The notes: generated from the letters alone by a model not told the origin. Counted from the first letter of the stretch, positions 54,032-63,434 are shown. The stretch: DNA of 64,000 nt from Arthrobacter sp. AQ5-05 (GCF_003287975.1 NZ_QMKQ01000020.1:1-64000), one strand, 5' to 3'. Made by a program: numbers and translations.

Positions 54032-55039
54032 TCAGTCGCGGGGTCGCAACCTCACCATGGGCAGAACCGGTGCCGGCAACGGATCGGGTTCGCCCGCCGG
54101 GAAGTCCCCGAAGCGCCTGGAGGTGGTGTCCCCGGGCTCCGCGCCGATCTCCGCCTGCCACTGCCTGCGGTACTCGACAACTTCCTCGTGGGTGCGACCC
54201 ACGAAGTTCCACCACATCAGGATCTGTTCGTTGAGCGGTTCCCCGCCAATGAGCAGGGCCCGCACGGGCTGGGCGCCGGCGCTCAAGGTGATTTCCTGGG
54301 AGCCCGGCGGCAGGTAGGCCAGGTGGTCCACGGGGAGCTCGTCGACCCCGACGCTCAGGGTCCCGGAGTCCAGCAGCACCCCGTGCTCATGGTGTGCCTT
54401 CACAGCCAGCCGGATGGAGGTGCCGGGCTGCAGCAGGATCTCGGCACCCACCAGCTCGGTGTGGGTGTCCACCGGGGAATGCGAGTGCAGGTCGGCGCCG
54501 CGCGGGTTCAGCGCGGTCAGTCCGCCGAGGAACACGCTGACGCTGAAGCCGTCACCGACAAGCGGCTCGGGCCGGTAGTGCGCGAAGGTCGGTGGCATGT
54601 GCCGCGCCGAATCGGGCAGCGCGACCCACAACTGGGCGCCGTGTAGCACCGTGGTGTCGGGAGTTGAGAACTCGGAGTGGCTGATCCCGCGGCCGGCCGT
54701 CATCAGGTTCACCTCGCCGGGGCGCACCATGGCATGGAAACCGGCCGAATCGCGGTGCTCGATCTCCCCGGTGAACAGCCAGGACACGGTCTGCAGGCCG
54801 GTGTGCGGGTGGCGGGGGACCTTCATCCCGCCGGATTCGCCCACCGGGTCGGGACCGTAGTGGTCAAGGAAGCACCAGGCGCCGATGAGGCTGCGCTGTT
54901 TTTGCGGCAGGGTGCGGCGCACATCCATGGCGCGCGGCCCGCCGAGCGGGACGTTGCGCGGAACCAACAGCTCGATCCCGGCATGGGTCTTGTCTGCCCC
55001 GCAAACCATCTCGTCGGGGGCGGCCTCGAGGTTACTCAT
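54032..55039 (-). CDS. Pirin-family protein
   Basis: A 335-residue bicupin. The iron-binding histidines are in HPHTGLQTVSWLFTGEIEHRD (first cupin), with GLQTVS as family signature; VNLMTAGRGISHSE follows. The C-terminal cupin begins near residue 190. Some pirins have quercetinase activity, others act as redox-dependent co-regulators. ATG 55039 gives MSNLEAAPDE. The role here is not evident. Confidence 0.88.
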   Translation of the reverse strand: MSNLEAAPDEMVCGADKTHAGIELLVPRNVPLGGPRAMDVRRTLPQKQRSLIGAWCFLDHYGPDPVGESGGMKVPRHPHTGLQTVSWLFTGEIEHRDSAGFHAMVRPGEVNLMTAGRGISHSEFSTPDTTVLHGAQLWVALPDSARHMPPTFAHYRPEPLVGDGFSVSVFLGGLTALNPRGADLHSHSPVDTHTELVGAEILLQPGTSIRLAVKAHHEHGVLLDSGTLSVGVDELPVDHLAYLPPGSQEITLSAGAQPVRALLIGGEPLNEQILMWWNFVGRTHEEVVEYRRQWQAEIGAEPGDTTSRRFGDFPAGEPDPLPAPVLPMVRLRPRD

Positions 55040-55144
55040 GTCCCCAGCGTAGTGCCGGGGCAGGCTTTAGGCATCCCCTGCGCCGCGGTGCCGGGCAGGT
55101 GCGGCGCAGGTACTCGGTGACGGGCATCGGGTGCCCCGGCGTAG

Positions 55145-56242
55145 CTACGCCGCCGGGACCGTTTGCTTCCCGGCGCGCAGCCAGCGCACCAGGCCGGCGA
55201 GCATCAACACCGTGGTGCCGGCCCAGGCCGCTGACGCGACCCACACCCCGACCTCGCCGACGCCCACCATCACCGCGACGGATTCGCCGCGGCCAAAGGC
55301 GACGGACGCGGCAGACATCATGCCCAGCGGGAAGACGATGGCCCACAGCCCGGTCTCGTAGCGCACCGGGTAGCGGCGCATCCCGTGCCGCCAGATCCCG
55401 AAGACCACCAGCAGCGGGATCCACCACAGGCCCAGCGCCCACAGCATGTAGCTGGCGCCGGCGACGAACACCGCGGTGCGCACCATCACCGGCAGGTCGG
55501 CGGGCATGGCCAGCACCTTCGCCCCGGCCAGCACCGTGATCGCTGTGGCTCCCATGAAGATCCAGTAGGTCGGACTCAGGTTCTCGGGGCGGTTGGGAAG
55601 GGTCAGCAGCCGCAGGGTCACCAGGGTGCCCACCAGCAGGTACAGCACCAGCCCGATGCCCCAGGCAGCGACGGCCGCGGCCCCGGCCAGCTCGTTGTGG
55701 GTGTTGCGGGCGATGACCGCCAGGGCGTTGGCCATGGACTGGGTGGCGACCACCCAGAGGAACCAACTGCCGTTGGCGTCCTGCAGGATCGGGGTGGAGC
55801 GGTCGCGCAGCAGCATCGAGGACGGGATCCCGTAGTTCAATCCCACCCAGAACACCCCGGCCACGATGGCCAGGGCCACCGCCACGGAAGGCGTCCCGGC
55901 CATGTCGAAGCCCAGGCCCAGCACGTTGGCCCCGGCCACGATGGTGAAGAACCCGAAGGTCTTGGCCGGGTTCGCGAGGTCCTTGAGCAGGGGGCCGGGG
56001 TGGGCGATCGCGCGCCAGGCCAGTCCCGCGCAGAGCAGTGCCCCGGCGGCCGCGGCGATCCACAGCAGCACCGAGGCGGAGGTTTCGCGGCCCACCAGGG
56101 ACAGCGCGGCGGACAGGATGCCGGTGGCCATGACGAAGGAGAACGCTGCCGGCGGGAAGTCCTTGATGACCGCATCCAGCCGCCGGTGCGCGCGCCGCAG
56201 GTGCCCGTCCGGTGCGGCGGCGGCGGGCGGTGGTGGGTTCAT
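55145..56242 (-). CDS. TDT/SLAC1-family membrane transporter
   Basis: A 365-residue membrane protein with ten helices: FPPAAFSFVMATGILSAALS is the first, AKTFGFFTIVAGANVLGLGF follows, and the C-terminal region is GMMSAASVAFGRGESVAV. This is the tellurite-resistance/dicarboxylate/SLAC1 anion channel family. It may export sulphite, malate or similar anions. ATG 56242; a GTG nine bases upstream is possible. Confidence 0.83.
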   Translation of the reverse strand: MNPPPPAAAAPDGHLRRAHRRLDAVIKDFPPAAFSFVMATGILSAALSLVGRETSASVLLWIAAAAGALLCAGLAWRAIAHPGPLLKDLANPAKTFGFFTIVAGANVLGLGFDMAGTPSVAVALAIVAGVFWVGLNYGIPSSMLLRDRSTPILQDANGSWFLWVVATQSMANALAVIARNTHNELAGAAAVAAWGIGLVLYLLVGTLVTLRLLTLPNRPENLSPTYWIFMGATAITVLAGAKVLAMPADLPVMVRTAVFVAGASYMLWALGLWWIPLLVVFGIWRHGMRRYPVRYETGLWAIVFPLGMMSAASVAFGRGESVAVMVGVGEVGVWVASAAWAGTTVLMLAGLVRWLRAGKQTVPAA

Positions 56243-56310
56243 GGGCGGCACGTGGGCTCCTTCGGGCAAGACACCCTGCCAGATTATCGCGGACGCGCGC
56301 CCCGGGGCGG

Positions 56311-56598
56311 CTATCCGCCGGCGACCGACTGCATGATCAACACGTCCTGCCCCGGAGATACGGTCGAATCCAGGCCTTTGAGCCTGCGGATGTTGTCCGG
56401 CCCGACGAAGATGTTCACATAGCGGCGCACCTGGCCGCGCTCGTCGCGCACCCGGCGGGCAAAGAGCGGGTAGCGCTCGCCGAGCGCATCCAGGATCGAC
56501 CCCACGGTCCCGTCCTCGGGGAGCGGGACCTGCAGGCTGCGTTGGCCCTCCAGCGCGTTGGCCAGCACCGAGGGCACCTCGACCGTCACCATCGTCAT
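56311..56598 (-). CDS. MoaD/ThiS-family ubiquitin-like sulphur carrier
   Basis: A 95-residue beta-grasp protein: VTVEVPSVLANALEG opens, and SVAGG ends it. The terminal GG is the residue pair that an E1-like enzyme adenylates and thiocarboxylates. It has an acidic central patch (LPEDGTVG). No moeB, moaE or thiF is near. Its ATG overlaps the BNR gene stop (ATGA), so the two are co-translated and may work together. Confidence 0.8.
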   Translation of the reverse strand: MTMVTVEVPSVLANALEGQRSLQVPLPEDGTVGSILDALGERYPLFARRVRDERGQVRRYVNIFVGPDNIRRLKGLDSTVSPGQDVLIMQSVAGG

Positions 56599-57704
56599 TG
56601 CGCGGCCCCGGCGAATTGCGCGGCGCGGACGCTGAGCACGTCGGGCAGGCGCGTCGCGACGGTGGCAAAGTGCGCGCCCTCGTCGTTGCTGGCGAAGACC
56701 TCCCCGCCGCGGGTGCCGAAGTAGACGCCCACGGAGCCGGGATGCTCGTCCACCGCGGCCGCGTCGCGCAGCACGACGTTGTATTCCGCGTCGGGCAGCC
56801 CGTTGTGCTGCTCGCGCCAGCTGTTCCCGGCATCGGTGGAACGGTAGACCGACAGGCGCCCGCCCACCGGGATGCGCTCGCCCTCGCCCTGCAGGGGGAT
56901 GGTCCACACGGTGCCGCCGGTGCGCGGGTGGGACAGGAAGACGAAGCCGAAGTCGGCGGGCAGCCCGTCGGCGATGCTGATCCATTCATCGCCCGAGTTG
57001 TCGGTGCGGTACACCCCGCCGTGGTTCTGGGCGTAGAGCCGGTTCGGGTCCTGCGCGTCGGCGGTGATGTGGTGGACGCATTGGCCGAATTCCGGGTACG
57101 GATCGGGGTCGAATCCCACCCGAATGCCCTTGTTGCGCGGCTCCCAGGAGGTTCCGCCGTCGGTGCTTCGGTACACCCCGCCGGTGCTCATGGCAGCGTG
57201 GATGGTGTTCTCGTCCCGCACGTTGGGGACGATGCTGTGCACCGCGGCGCCGCCGAAGCCGGCGCCCCACTGGCTGCGGTGCGGGTGGTCCCACAGCCCG
57301 CGGTTGAGCTCAAAGCTTTCCCCGGAGTCGGTGGACCTGAAGACGGAGATCGGTTCGCAGCCGGCCCACACCACCCCGGGGCGTTCGGCGGTGTCGGGGC
57401 GCAGATGCCAGATCCGGGCCAGCGCGGTGTCGGTGTCGGCGGGGAACTTGATGGCACCCTGCTCGGGTTCGGACCAGGTGGCGCCCGCGTCGTCGCTGTA
57501 GACGACGGTCGGTCCCCAGTGCCAGTCGTTGACCCCGGCCAGGATGCGGGTCCGCCCCTCCCGGGTGTCGATGGCGACGGAGGGGACCTCGAGGTTCAGG
57601 AAATGGGGTCCGTTCAGCGTCCAGGTCTCGCGGTCGGTGCTTTCGGCGAGCCAAAGGCCCTTCTTGGTGCCGATGGCCATGATGGTTCGTTGGTCGTTGT
57701 CCAT
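56595..57704 (-). CDS. BNR/Asp-box beta-propeller protein (sialidase-like)
   Basis: A 369-residue propeller with Asp-box repeats: SDDAGATW, STDSGESF, STDGGTSW, TDNSGDEW and STDAGNSW, about 60-70 residues apart. No signal peptide is present, and the sialidase arginine triad is not evident, so a glycosidase role is doubtful. Proteins of this type are annotated as exo-alpha-sialidase or glycosyl hydrolase. Coupling to the MoaD-like protein suggests it is a structural scaffold or substrate of that system. Confidence 0.78.
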   Translation of the reverse strand: MDNDQRTIMAIGTKKGLWLAESTDRETWTLNGPHFLNLEVPSVAIDTREGRTRILAGVNDWHWGPTVVYSDDAGATWSEPEQGAIKFPADTDTALARIWHLRPDTAERPGVVWAGCEPISVFRSTDSGESFELNRGLWDHPHRSQWGAGFGGAAVHSIVPNVRDENTIHAAMSTGGVYRSTDGGTSWEPRNKGIRVGFDPDPYPEFGQCVHHITADAQDPNRLYAQNHGGVYRTDNSGDEWISIADGLPADFGFVFLSHPRTGGTVWTIPLQGEGERIPVGGRLSVYRSTDAGNSWREQHNGLPDAEYNVVLRDAAAVDEHPGSVGVYFGTRGGEVFASNDEGAHFATVATRLPDVLSVRAAQFAGAAQ

Positions 57705-58035
57705 GGCAAACAGTGCAACACCGCAGCGGGCTTGATTCAAGGCCTGGAGCCCACCGCTTCTGCACAAGATGATTCACCTTTAGTTTCACGGTGATGCGGT
57801 TCCGCCCGTCACGGAAGTGACACATTCGGGTCGATTTCAGGGGCCCGATCACCATGGGTGGGCAGCGGAGGGCCGAGGGATCGTCGATCCGCGCCGGGAG
57901 GAAGGGCCTCGGCGGGCGGGGATCGCTCTGGGCGGTGCGGAATACCGGCCATGCCGCAGATGAACTGGATTTCGGCTGATGTAAATTCCATCAACATTCC
58001 GCTGTGTGAAAACTAAATACTCCCTTGTGAAAGAA

Positions 58036-58051
58036 TGTGATCCGGGTTACG
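58036..58051. promoter_or_regulatory. CRP/GlxR-like site upstream of the symporter gene
   Basis: TGTGATCCGGGTTACG (58036-58051) follows the TGTGA-N6-TCACA pattern in eight of ten positions and is nearly identical to the site before uraD. Two more TGTGA copies are nearby (58012-58030). The 57705-58088 gap shows no gene. Confidence 0.4.
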
Positions 58052-58088
58052 TTACTTGGGAGCTTCCCGCCGTGGGGATTCTTCAGGA

Positions 58089-59594
58089 ATGGATGAAACC
58101 GTGAGAATAACGTCAGGTGCCAATGTGGCACGATCGGATGTCCGGCAGAAAAGGGCGCCGATCTACAAGTCGCTCTTTTTCCAGCTTGCACTTGCCGTTG
58201 TAGCAGGGGTGCTCATCGGGCACTTCTGGCCCACGGTGGGTTCGGCCCTGCGGCCGCTTGGCGACGGCTTCATCATGCTGATCAAGATGATCATTGCCCC
58301 GCTGATCTTCCTGGTGATCGTCACCGGCATCGCCGCCGTCGGCGACGTCAAGGCCGTGGGCCGCGTCGGGGTCAAGGCGCTGATCTACTTCACCGGCGCA
58401 ACGCTCTTCGCCCTGGTCTTCGGACTGATCATCGGCAACATCGTCCAGCCGGGTGTCGGGCTCAACATCGACCCCGCCACCCTGGACGGCGGGGCCCTGG
58501 CGGAAAAGACCGGCGAGGCCAAGGACGCTGCCAGCTTCATCCTCGGCATCATCCCGGTCAGCGTCATCGGCGCCTTCGCCGACAACATCCTGCTCCAGGT
58601 CCTGTTCTTCTCCGTGTTCTTCGGCGCCGCCATCGTGGTCGTCGGCCAGGAACGCTGCGCACCGGTGCTGAGCCTGTTCGAGATCATCCTGGAACTCATC
58701 TTCAAGATCATGAGCTGGATCATGCGGGTTGCCCCGCTGGGCGCACTGGGGGCCATGGGCTTCATCATCGGCCAGTACGGCATCGAAACCCTGGGCACCT
58801 ACGCCAAGCTCATCGTTGCCTGCTACGTGGCCGCCCTGCTGTTCATCGGCATTCTGTTCATCATTGCCTGGATCGTGGCACGGGTTCCGCTGTGGCAGTT
58901 CATCCGCTACACCCGCGAGGAATTCCTGCTGGCACTGGGCACGGCCTCGACCGAGGCTGTCATGCCGCGCATCATGACGAAGCTGACCAACGCCGGTTGC
59001 TCGCGTGCAACCACGGGCCTGGTTGTCCCCACCGGATACTCCTTCAACCTCGACGGCGCGGCAATCTACCTCTCCATCTCGTTGCTCTTCCTGGCCCAGG
59101 CCTTCGGCCACGACCTGACCTTCGGCCAGCAGCTCGGAGCGCTCGGAGTCCTGCTGCTGACCTCCAAGGGTATGGCCGGGGTCCCCGGCTCGTCCTTCCT
59201 CGCCCTCTCGGCCACGGCCGCAGCACTCGGGATCTTCCCGGTTGCCGGTGTCGCCCTGCTGCTCGGTGCCGACCGCATCATGGACTCCATGCGCGTGGCA
59301 GTGAACCTGCTGGGCAACTGCGTGGCAACCTTCGTGGTGGCCAAGTGGGAAGGCCAGTTCGACCGCGAGGCCATGGTTCGTGCCTTCGCCGGGGAGATCA
59401 CCAACGAGGACAGCGCCATCATGCTCGGCGAAGAAGACGAGTTCCACGTCGAAGAAGAGCTGCGCCTGGCCGAGGGCGGGGAGCCGTCGCCGAAGTTCGC
59501 CGGCGGACCCACCCGGGGCTCGGCTCCAAGTATCCAGATGTCCCACGCAGAACGCCTTCTGGCGGCCAGCGGGGCACCGGAACGCACGGAGTAG
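58089..59594 (+). CDS. Dicarboxylate:cation symporter (DctA/DAACS family)
   Basis: A 501-residue SLC1-type transporter: FQLALAVVAGVLIGHFWPTV, FIMLIKMIIAPLIFLVIVTG, HP1 region, TGLVVPTGYSFNLDGAAIYL with the family motif, and GVPGSSFLALSATAAALG. It imports C4-dicarboxylates (succinate, fumarate, malate) or acidic amino acids with sodium or protons. A hydrophilic 60-residue tail follows the last helix. ATG 58089 chosen; GTG 58101 possible. CRP-like site upstream. Confidence 0.9.
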   Translation: MDETVRITSGANVARSDVRQKRAPIYKSLFFQLALAVVAGVLIGHFWPTVGSALRPLGDGFIMLIKMIIAPLIFLVIVTGIAAVGDVKAVGRVGVKALIYFTGATLFALVFGLIIGNIVQPGVGLNIDPATLDGGALAEKTGEAKDAASFILGIIPVSVIGAFADNILLQVLFFSVFFGAAIVVVGQERCAPVLSLFEIILELIFKIMSWIMRVAPLGALGAMGFIIGQYGIETLGTYAKLIVACYVAALLFIGILFIIAWIVARVPLWQFIRYTREEFLLALGTASTEAVMPRIMTKLTNAGCSRATTGLVVPTGYSFNLDGAAIYLSISLLFLAQAFGHDLTFGQQLGALGVLLLTSKGMAGVPGSSFLALSATAAALGIFPVAGVALLLGADRIMDSMRVAVNLLGNCVATFVVAKWEGQFDREAMVRAFAGEITNEDSAIMLGEEDEFHVEEELRLAEGGEPSPKFAGGPTRGSAPSIQMSHAERLLAASGAPERTE

Positions 59595-59611
59595 CGCCGA
59601 CTCCTGGCAGC

Positions 59612-59670
59612 AAGAAGCCATCCATGCAGTGGACCGAGGCATTGGTGTCCGCTGCATGGATGGCTTTCTT
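59612..59670 (+). terminator. Terminator after the symporter gene
   Basis: GCCATCCATGCAG (59617-59629) and CTGCATGGATGGC (59652-59664), followed by TTTCTT. The 3' arm contains the ATG of the damaged SnoaL-like gene. Confidence 0.88.
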
Positions 59671-60088
59671 AACGACGGCCCCGCCCTGGTTCCTGGCGCC
59701 TATGCCTCCGCGGTGAACGCCCAGAACCTTGCGGCGTCCACGGACCGGTATGCCCCCAGATGTCCACGTCTACGATGCGTCGGGAAAATTTGAATTCGTG
59801 GGTGCCGGGACCTGGCGGGCGATGGCGGCCGACTGGTTCGGTTCCCGGGGCGCCGAAGCGGTGCGGGTGGATTTCTCCGATGTCCGGGTGCTTGCCGGGG
59901 AGAAGGTGGCGATGCTTTCGGCCGCGGCAACGTTTACCGCATTCTCTGCCGATGGCAGGAAGCTGCGCTCGTTGACCAACAGGATGACCATGGGACTGGA
60001 ACTGCGCGATTCGAGGTGGCTGGTCGTGCACGAGCATTCGTCCCTGCCGGTCGACATGGAAACCGGCCGGGGGATCTTCGGGGAATAG
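59656..60088 (+). pseudogene. SnoaL-like (NTF2-fold) protein, frameshifted at a C5 run
   Basis: Two frames join into one SnoaL/DUF4440-type protein. Upstream, ATG 59656 gives GAYASAVNAQNLAASTDRYA (first helix); downstream, DVHVYDASGKFEFVGAGTWR and RDSRWLVVHEHSSLPV complete the fold. The break is at CCCCC (59753-59757): with four Cs the frame reads YAPDVHVYD, the usual active-site strand. Either a frameshift mutation, phase variation or a sequence error. If unshifted, an ATG at 59750 would give only the truncated 112-residue protein. Confidence 0.68.
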
Positions 60089-60243
60089 CCCCCTGTCGCA
60101 CGAGGCGACCTGTTGCCCGGGACAAGGACTGGTTGGCCCCCCGGGGAGCTTTTTCGGGGCCCTGTTTTCGGGTCTTGCGTTGTGTCCCCTGCGGCGTGGG
60201 TGCGGTGTGGCGGATGGGGGCGCCGGTATGGAAAGCTGGATCA

Positions 60244-60969
60244 ATGATGCCGCAGAACCCGGACAATGCCCGACGGCGGTTTGCCACCGCAGCCATGGCC
60301 GGCGTCGCCGTTTATGTCCTGGTCGACGTGGTGCTCCAGTTCCTGCCCCCGCACTACAGCGTGGTCAGTGACGCCGAAAGCAACCTGGCGGTGGGTCCGT
60401 TCGGGTGGATCATGAACCTGAATTTCCTCGGCCGGGCCGTCACCACCCTGTGTGCCATCGTGGCCATCAACAGGATCGATCCAGCCTCCGGGTTTCGACG
60501 GACCGGGGCGCTCCTGATGGCCGCCGGGGGCCTGTGCTCGGCGGCACTGGCCTTCTTCCCGACCGACGTTGATGCCGGGTCCGGCCTGCACGCGGTGACG
60601 ACGGCGGGCACCGTGCATCTCTATGTGGCCGGCGCCGGATTCCTGGCCGCGCTGGCCGGCATTCTCGTGCTGACCCGCTGGATGCGCTCCGCCCCGGAGC
60701 TGGAAAATGCCTACCCTGTGGCGTTGATTCTTGCGGCGGTTACTGCCGTCGGGCTCGCATCGTTGGGGCTGGCCGCCGCCGTTGGGCAGGATTTGCTGGG
60801 GTTCGCCGAGCGGTTCTGTCTGGCCGGACTGCTCGGCTGGGTGCTGGTGGTGTGCAGGGCCATCAGGAGGTTGCCCCTGGGGACCTGGCCGGCACCCACG
60901 GTTCTTCCGGGAGGGGATCCTCTGTCCGAGGGGACGGTCGATCCCGGCCGGGGGATCTTCGGTTCCTAG
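60244..60969 (+). CDS. DUF998 membrane protein
   Basis: A 241-residue protein with six or seven transmembrane helices. [20 protein letters not shown] and [20 protein letters not shown] match the DUF998 pattern, and [20 protein letters not shown] is the second conserved block. The function is unknown. The last residues GRGIFGS echo GRGIFGE of the preceding SnoaL-like gene, by a shared 19-bp sequence. Confidence 0.8.
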   Translation: MMPQNPDNARRRFATAAMAGVAVYVLVDVVLQFLPPHYSVVSDAESNLAVGPFGWIMNLNFLGRAVTTLCAIVAINRIDPASGFRRTGALLMAAGGLCSAALAFFPTDVDAGSGLHAVTTAGTVHLYVAGAGFLAALAGILVLTRWMRSAPELENAYPVALILAAVTAVGLASLGLAAAVGQDLLGFAERFCLAGLLGWVLVVCRAIRRLPLGTWPAPTVLPGGDPLSEGTVDPGRGIFGS

Positions 60970-61301
60970 CCCCCGCGCGGACCGTACATGATCAACCCGA
61001 CCCCGGCCAGGGCGATGGCGGCCCCGGCGATGTCCCAGCGATCCGGGCGGAAACCATCCAGGAGCACCGCCCAGAGCAGGGATCCGGCGATGAAGACCCC
61101 GCCGTAGGTCGCCAGGATGCGGCCGAAGTTGGCGTCGGGCTGGAACGTGGCGACGATTCCATACAGTCCCAGGGCGATGGCTCCGCCGCCGATCCAGAGC
61201 CAGCCGCGGTGCTCGCGGATGCCCTGCCACACCAGCCAGGCGCCGCCGATTTCCAGCAAAGCGGCAACGCCGAAGAGCACGATTGATTTCAACACGGTCA
61301 T
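60966..61301 (-). CDS. YnfA-family membrane protein
   Basis: A 111-residue protein with four helices: [30 protein letters not shown]-like third segment, [20 protein letters not shown] and [16 protein letters not shown]. It belongs to UPF0060/YnfA, an SMR-related group proposed to export drugs. It overlaps the DUF998 end by four bases tail to tail. Confidence 0.88.
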   Translation of the reverse strand: MTVLKSIVLFGVAALLEIGGAWLVWQGIREHRGWLWIGGGAIALGLYGIVATFQPDANFGRILATYGGVFIAGSLLWAVLLDGFRPDRWDIAGAAIALAGVGLIMYGPRGG

Positions 61302-61397
61302 GCCCGCAATCCTTTCATCTTCTTCCAAGGGGTGTTTGCCCCCACAGAAGGGGCCCGCCATTCGGCTCGCGGCCCGAATCGAGGTAACCTCGTGCGC

Positions 61398-61844
61398 ATG
61401 GATATGGGCGAACTGGTTATTGAACGTGAATTTTCCGCTCCCCGCGGTGCGGTGTGGGCGGCCTTTACCGAGCCGGAAATCCTGGCCGAATGGTTTGGCC
61501 CCGAGGGCTGGGGCGTGCACGTGGATACCGTGACCATCGACCCGCGCGTGGGTGGCCTCCAGAAGTTCGTGATGCACCTGCTGGAGGACCCGACCAAGAC
61601 CTCTCCGGTGCACGCGACGTTCACCGAGGTCCGTGAGCACGAGCTGCTGGTCGGGGAGGACGGGCCGCACGAGATGACCCTGAACCTGGTCATTGAAATG
61701 CGTGTCGAGTTCGCCGACTGCCCCACGGGCACCGCGCTGCGGATCACCCAGGGCCCGCTCCCGGCCGAGGTCCTGGAACCGGCACGTGCCGGCTGGGAAT
61801 CCTCGTTCACCAAGCTTGACCGCCTGTTCGCCCTGCACCTTTAG
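61398..61844 (+). CDS. SRPBCC/AHSA1-domain protein
   Basis: A 148-residue AHA1-like protein: [40 protein letters not shown] and the closing helix [18 protein letters not shown]. This group binds lipids or small metabolites. ATG 61398. It is convergent with the SDR gene. Confidence 0.87.
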   Translation: MDMGELVIEREFSAPRGAVWAAFTEPEILAEWFGPEGWGVHVDTVTIDPRVGGLQKFVMHLLEDPTKTSPVHATFTEVREHELLVGEDGPHEMTLNLVIEMRVEFADCPTGTALRITQGPLPAEVLEPARAGWESSFTKLDRLFALHL

Positions 61845-61856
61845 CAGGCGCCGTTC

Positions 61857-62633
61857 CTAGCCGCGACCGACAAACGGCATTCCGGCCGCGGTGATCGTGA
61901 CCTGGTTGACGGACACCTCGGCGGGGGCGGAGGCCATGAACTCAATGGCTGCCGCGGCATGGTCCATGTCGAAAGTGGGCTCCACCTTGCGGCTGCCGTC
62001 GGACTGCAGCGCCCCCGAGGTGGCACCGACATCCTTCATCATGTCCGAGGCGGCATTGCCGATGTCGATCTGCGAGCAGGTGATGCCGTAGGGGCGGCCA
62101 TCCAATTCAATGGACTTGGTCAGACCCGTGATTGCGTGCTTGGTCACCGCATATGCGACAGATGCCGGACGAGGCACCTGGGCACTGATTGAACCGTTGT
62201 TGATGACACGCCCGCCGCCGGTATCCTGCATGTGCCTGAACGCGGCTCCGGCGCAGTACATGGCGCCGCTGAGATTGACGGCGCAGACTTCCTGCCACTG
62301 CTGCGCGGTGAGCTCACCGATGGTTGCGGACGGCCCAAAGATCCCGGCATTGTTGAAGAGCACATCGATCTTGCCAAAACGCTCGATTCCCGCGTTGAAA
62401 AGCTGCTCGACTGCTACCGGGTCGGTGATGTCGGCGGGCACCACAAGGGCATTGGGGTGCCCGGCGGCACTTTGCTCCAGCTGGAGTTTGCGGCGACCTG
62501 CCAAGACGACATTCCACCCCGCGTTGAGCATCCGTCCGCTGAGGGCCTTGCCGATTCCGGAACCGGCCCCGGTGACCAGGATGGTTCGAGCGGAGGGTGC
62601 GGCAAGTTCCTTGGGTGCGGTCAACGGGATCAT
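61857..62633 (-). CDS. Short-chain dehydrogenase/reductase
   Basis: A 258-residue classical SDR: TILVTGAGSGIGKALSGRML (cofactor loop, TGxxxGIG), NNAGIFGP, catalytic Ser in INNGSISAQ, and YAVTKHAITG with the Tyr-x-x-x-Lys pair. It oxidises or reduces an alcohol/ketone with NAD(P). ATG 62633; the preceding longer frame is leader. Substrate unknown. Confidence 0.9.
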   Translation of the reverse strand: MIPLTAPKELAAPSARTILVTGAGSGIGKALSGRMLNAGWNVVLAGRRKLQLEQSAAGHPNALVVPADITDPVAVEQLFNAGIERFGKIDVLFNNAGIFGPSATIGELTAQQWQEVCAVNLSGAMYCAGAAFRHMQDTGGGRVINNGSISAQVPRPASVAYAVTKHAITGLTKSIELDGRPYGITCSQIDIGNAASDMMKDVGATSGALQSDGSRKVEPTFDMDHAAAAIEFMASAPAEVSVNQVTITAAGMPFVGRG

Positions 62634-62917
62634 CCTTTGGAAATAAAGTTGTCGTTTTTGGTGGTTGCGGGCAGGGATCTGCCCGTGGGAGGACTTTGGT
62701 TTCCAGACTACCGAAGCCGCAGCCGAGGCGGCTGGATGGCTGAAGCCATGCACAACGAACGGTGACGGCTTTTCGCAGCATTTCGGGACATGCCAACGGT
62801 GGGATTCCGTGGCTGTGCCTGGAATCCCACCGTGGTGTTCATGATGCCTGGAGGTCGTGCGTCGGGGCCCACGGGGACCGGAGCGACCGCTCGGATGGCC
62901 CAGGCCGGGACCGGCGG

Positions 62918-63109
62918 TTAGCTGCGTGCGGTGCGGAAACGCGACCAGAAACCGATGCGCGTCTTGGAGCCTCGCGGACCGCGGCTCATGTCGGGGTCGA
63001 GACCACCGATGGGGTGGAACATCCCTGTGCTTAGCGCCGTCGAGAGCTCCGGAACGACGCGCGGGGTATTCTCGCTGGTTGCTTCAACGATGGGCTGGGT
63101 GATCTTCAT
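62918..63109 (-). CDS. Orphan 63-residue peptide
   Basis: A small frame with a strong AGAGGAGGAAC ribosome site: MKITQPIVEATSENTPRVVP, then GMFHPIGGLDPDMSRGPRGS and a basic aromatic tail. No signal peptide, cysteines or known family. The acidic-to-basic layout resembles a precursor or a nucleic-acid-binding microprotein. No modification enzymes are nearby, so a RiPP role is not supported. Confidence 0.55.
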   Translation of the reverse strand: MKITQPIVEATSENTPRVVPELSTALSTGMFHPIGGLDPDMSRGPRGSKTRIGFWSRFRTARS

Positions 63110-63291
63110 GCGTTCCTCCTCTAAACGGCGAGATTCCAAGATATGAAATCTTAATATTGCTTGGTGAAATTAAGTATGTAGGTGATTCGGCGGAAAGGCA
63201 AGGGGTCGGCGTAATTTATTTCACACCCGGGCCGGCGCCGATGCTGCGGGGCGAACCGAAAGATTTTCGACAGACCCCTTGACGGAACGGC

Positions 63292-63307
63292 TGTGATGCG
63301 GGTTACA
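63292..63307. promoter_or_regulatory. CRP/GlxR-like site upstream of uraD
   Basis: TGTGATGCGGGTTACA (63292-63307) fits TGTGA-N6-TCACA at nine of ten positions. TTGACG (63279-63284) and TTACAT (63303-63308), spaced 18 bp, could form the promoter, so the site overlaps the -10 box. The gap 63110-63434 holds no other feature. Confidence 0.45.
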
Positions 63308-63434
63308 TGGTGTGAACACGAAGTTCCACCATCCAGAAACATCGAGTCGAATCCGATTTCCAAAATCGGTTGTAAGGGTGTTCAGCCCTGGATGGTGCAA
63401 GCAACTCAAGCAGGATGAAAGAGCTGACCACCCC

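Noticed and set aside
58113-59657. Minus-strand frame over the symporter gene
   Set aside because: Antisense shadow of a conserved SLC1 transporter.
62918-63109. RiPP precursor peptide
   Set aside because: No modifying enzymes, leader motif or transporter nearby.
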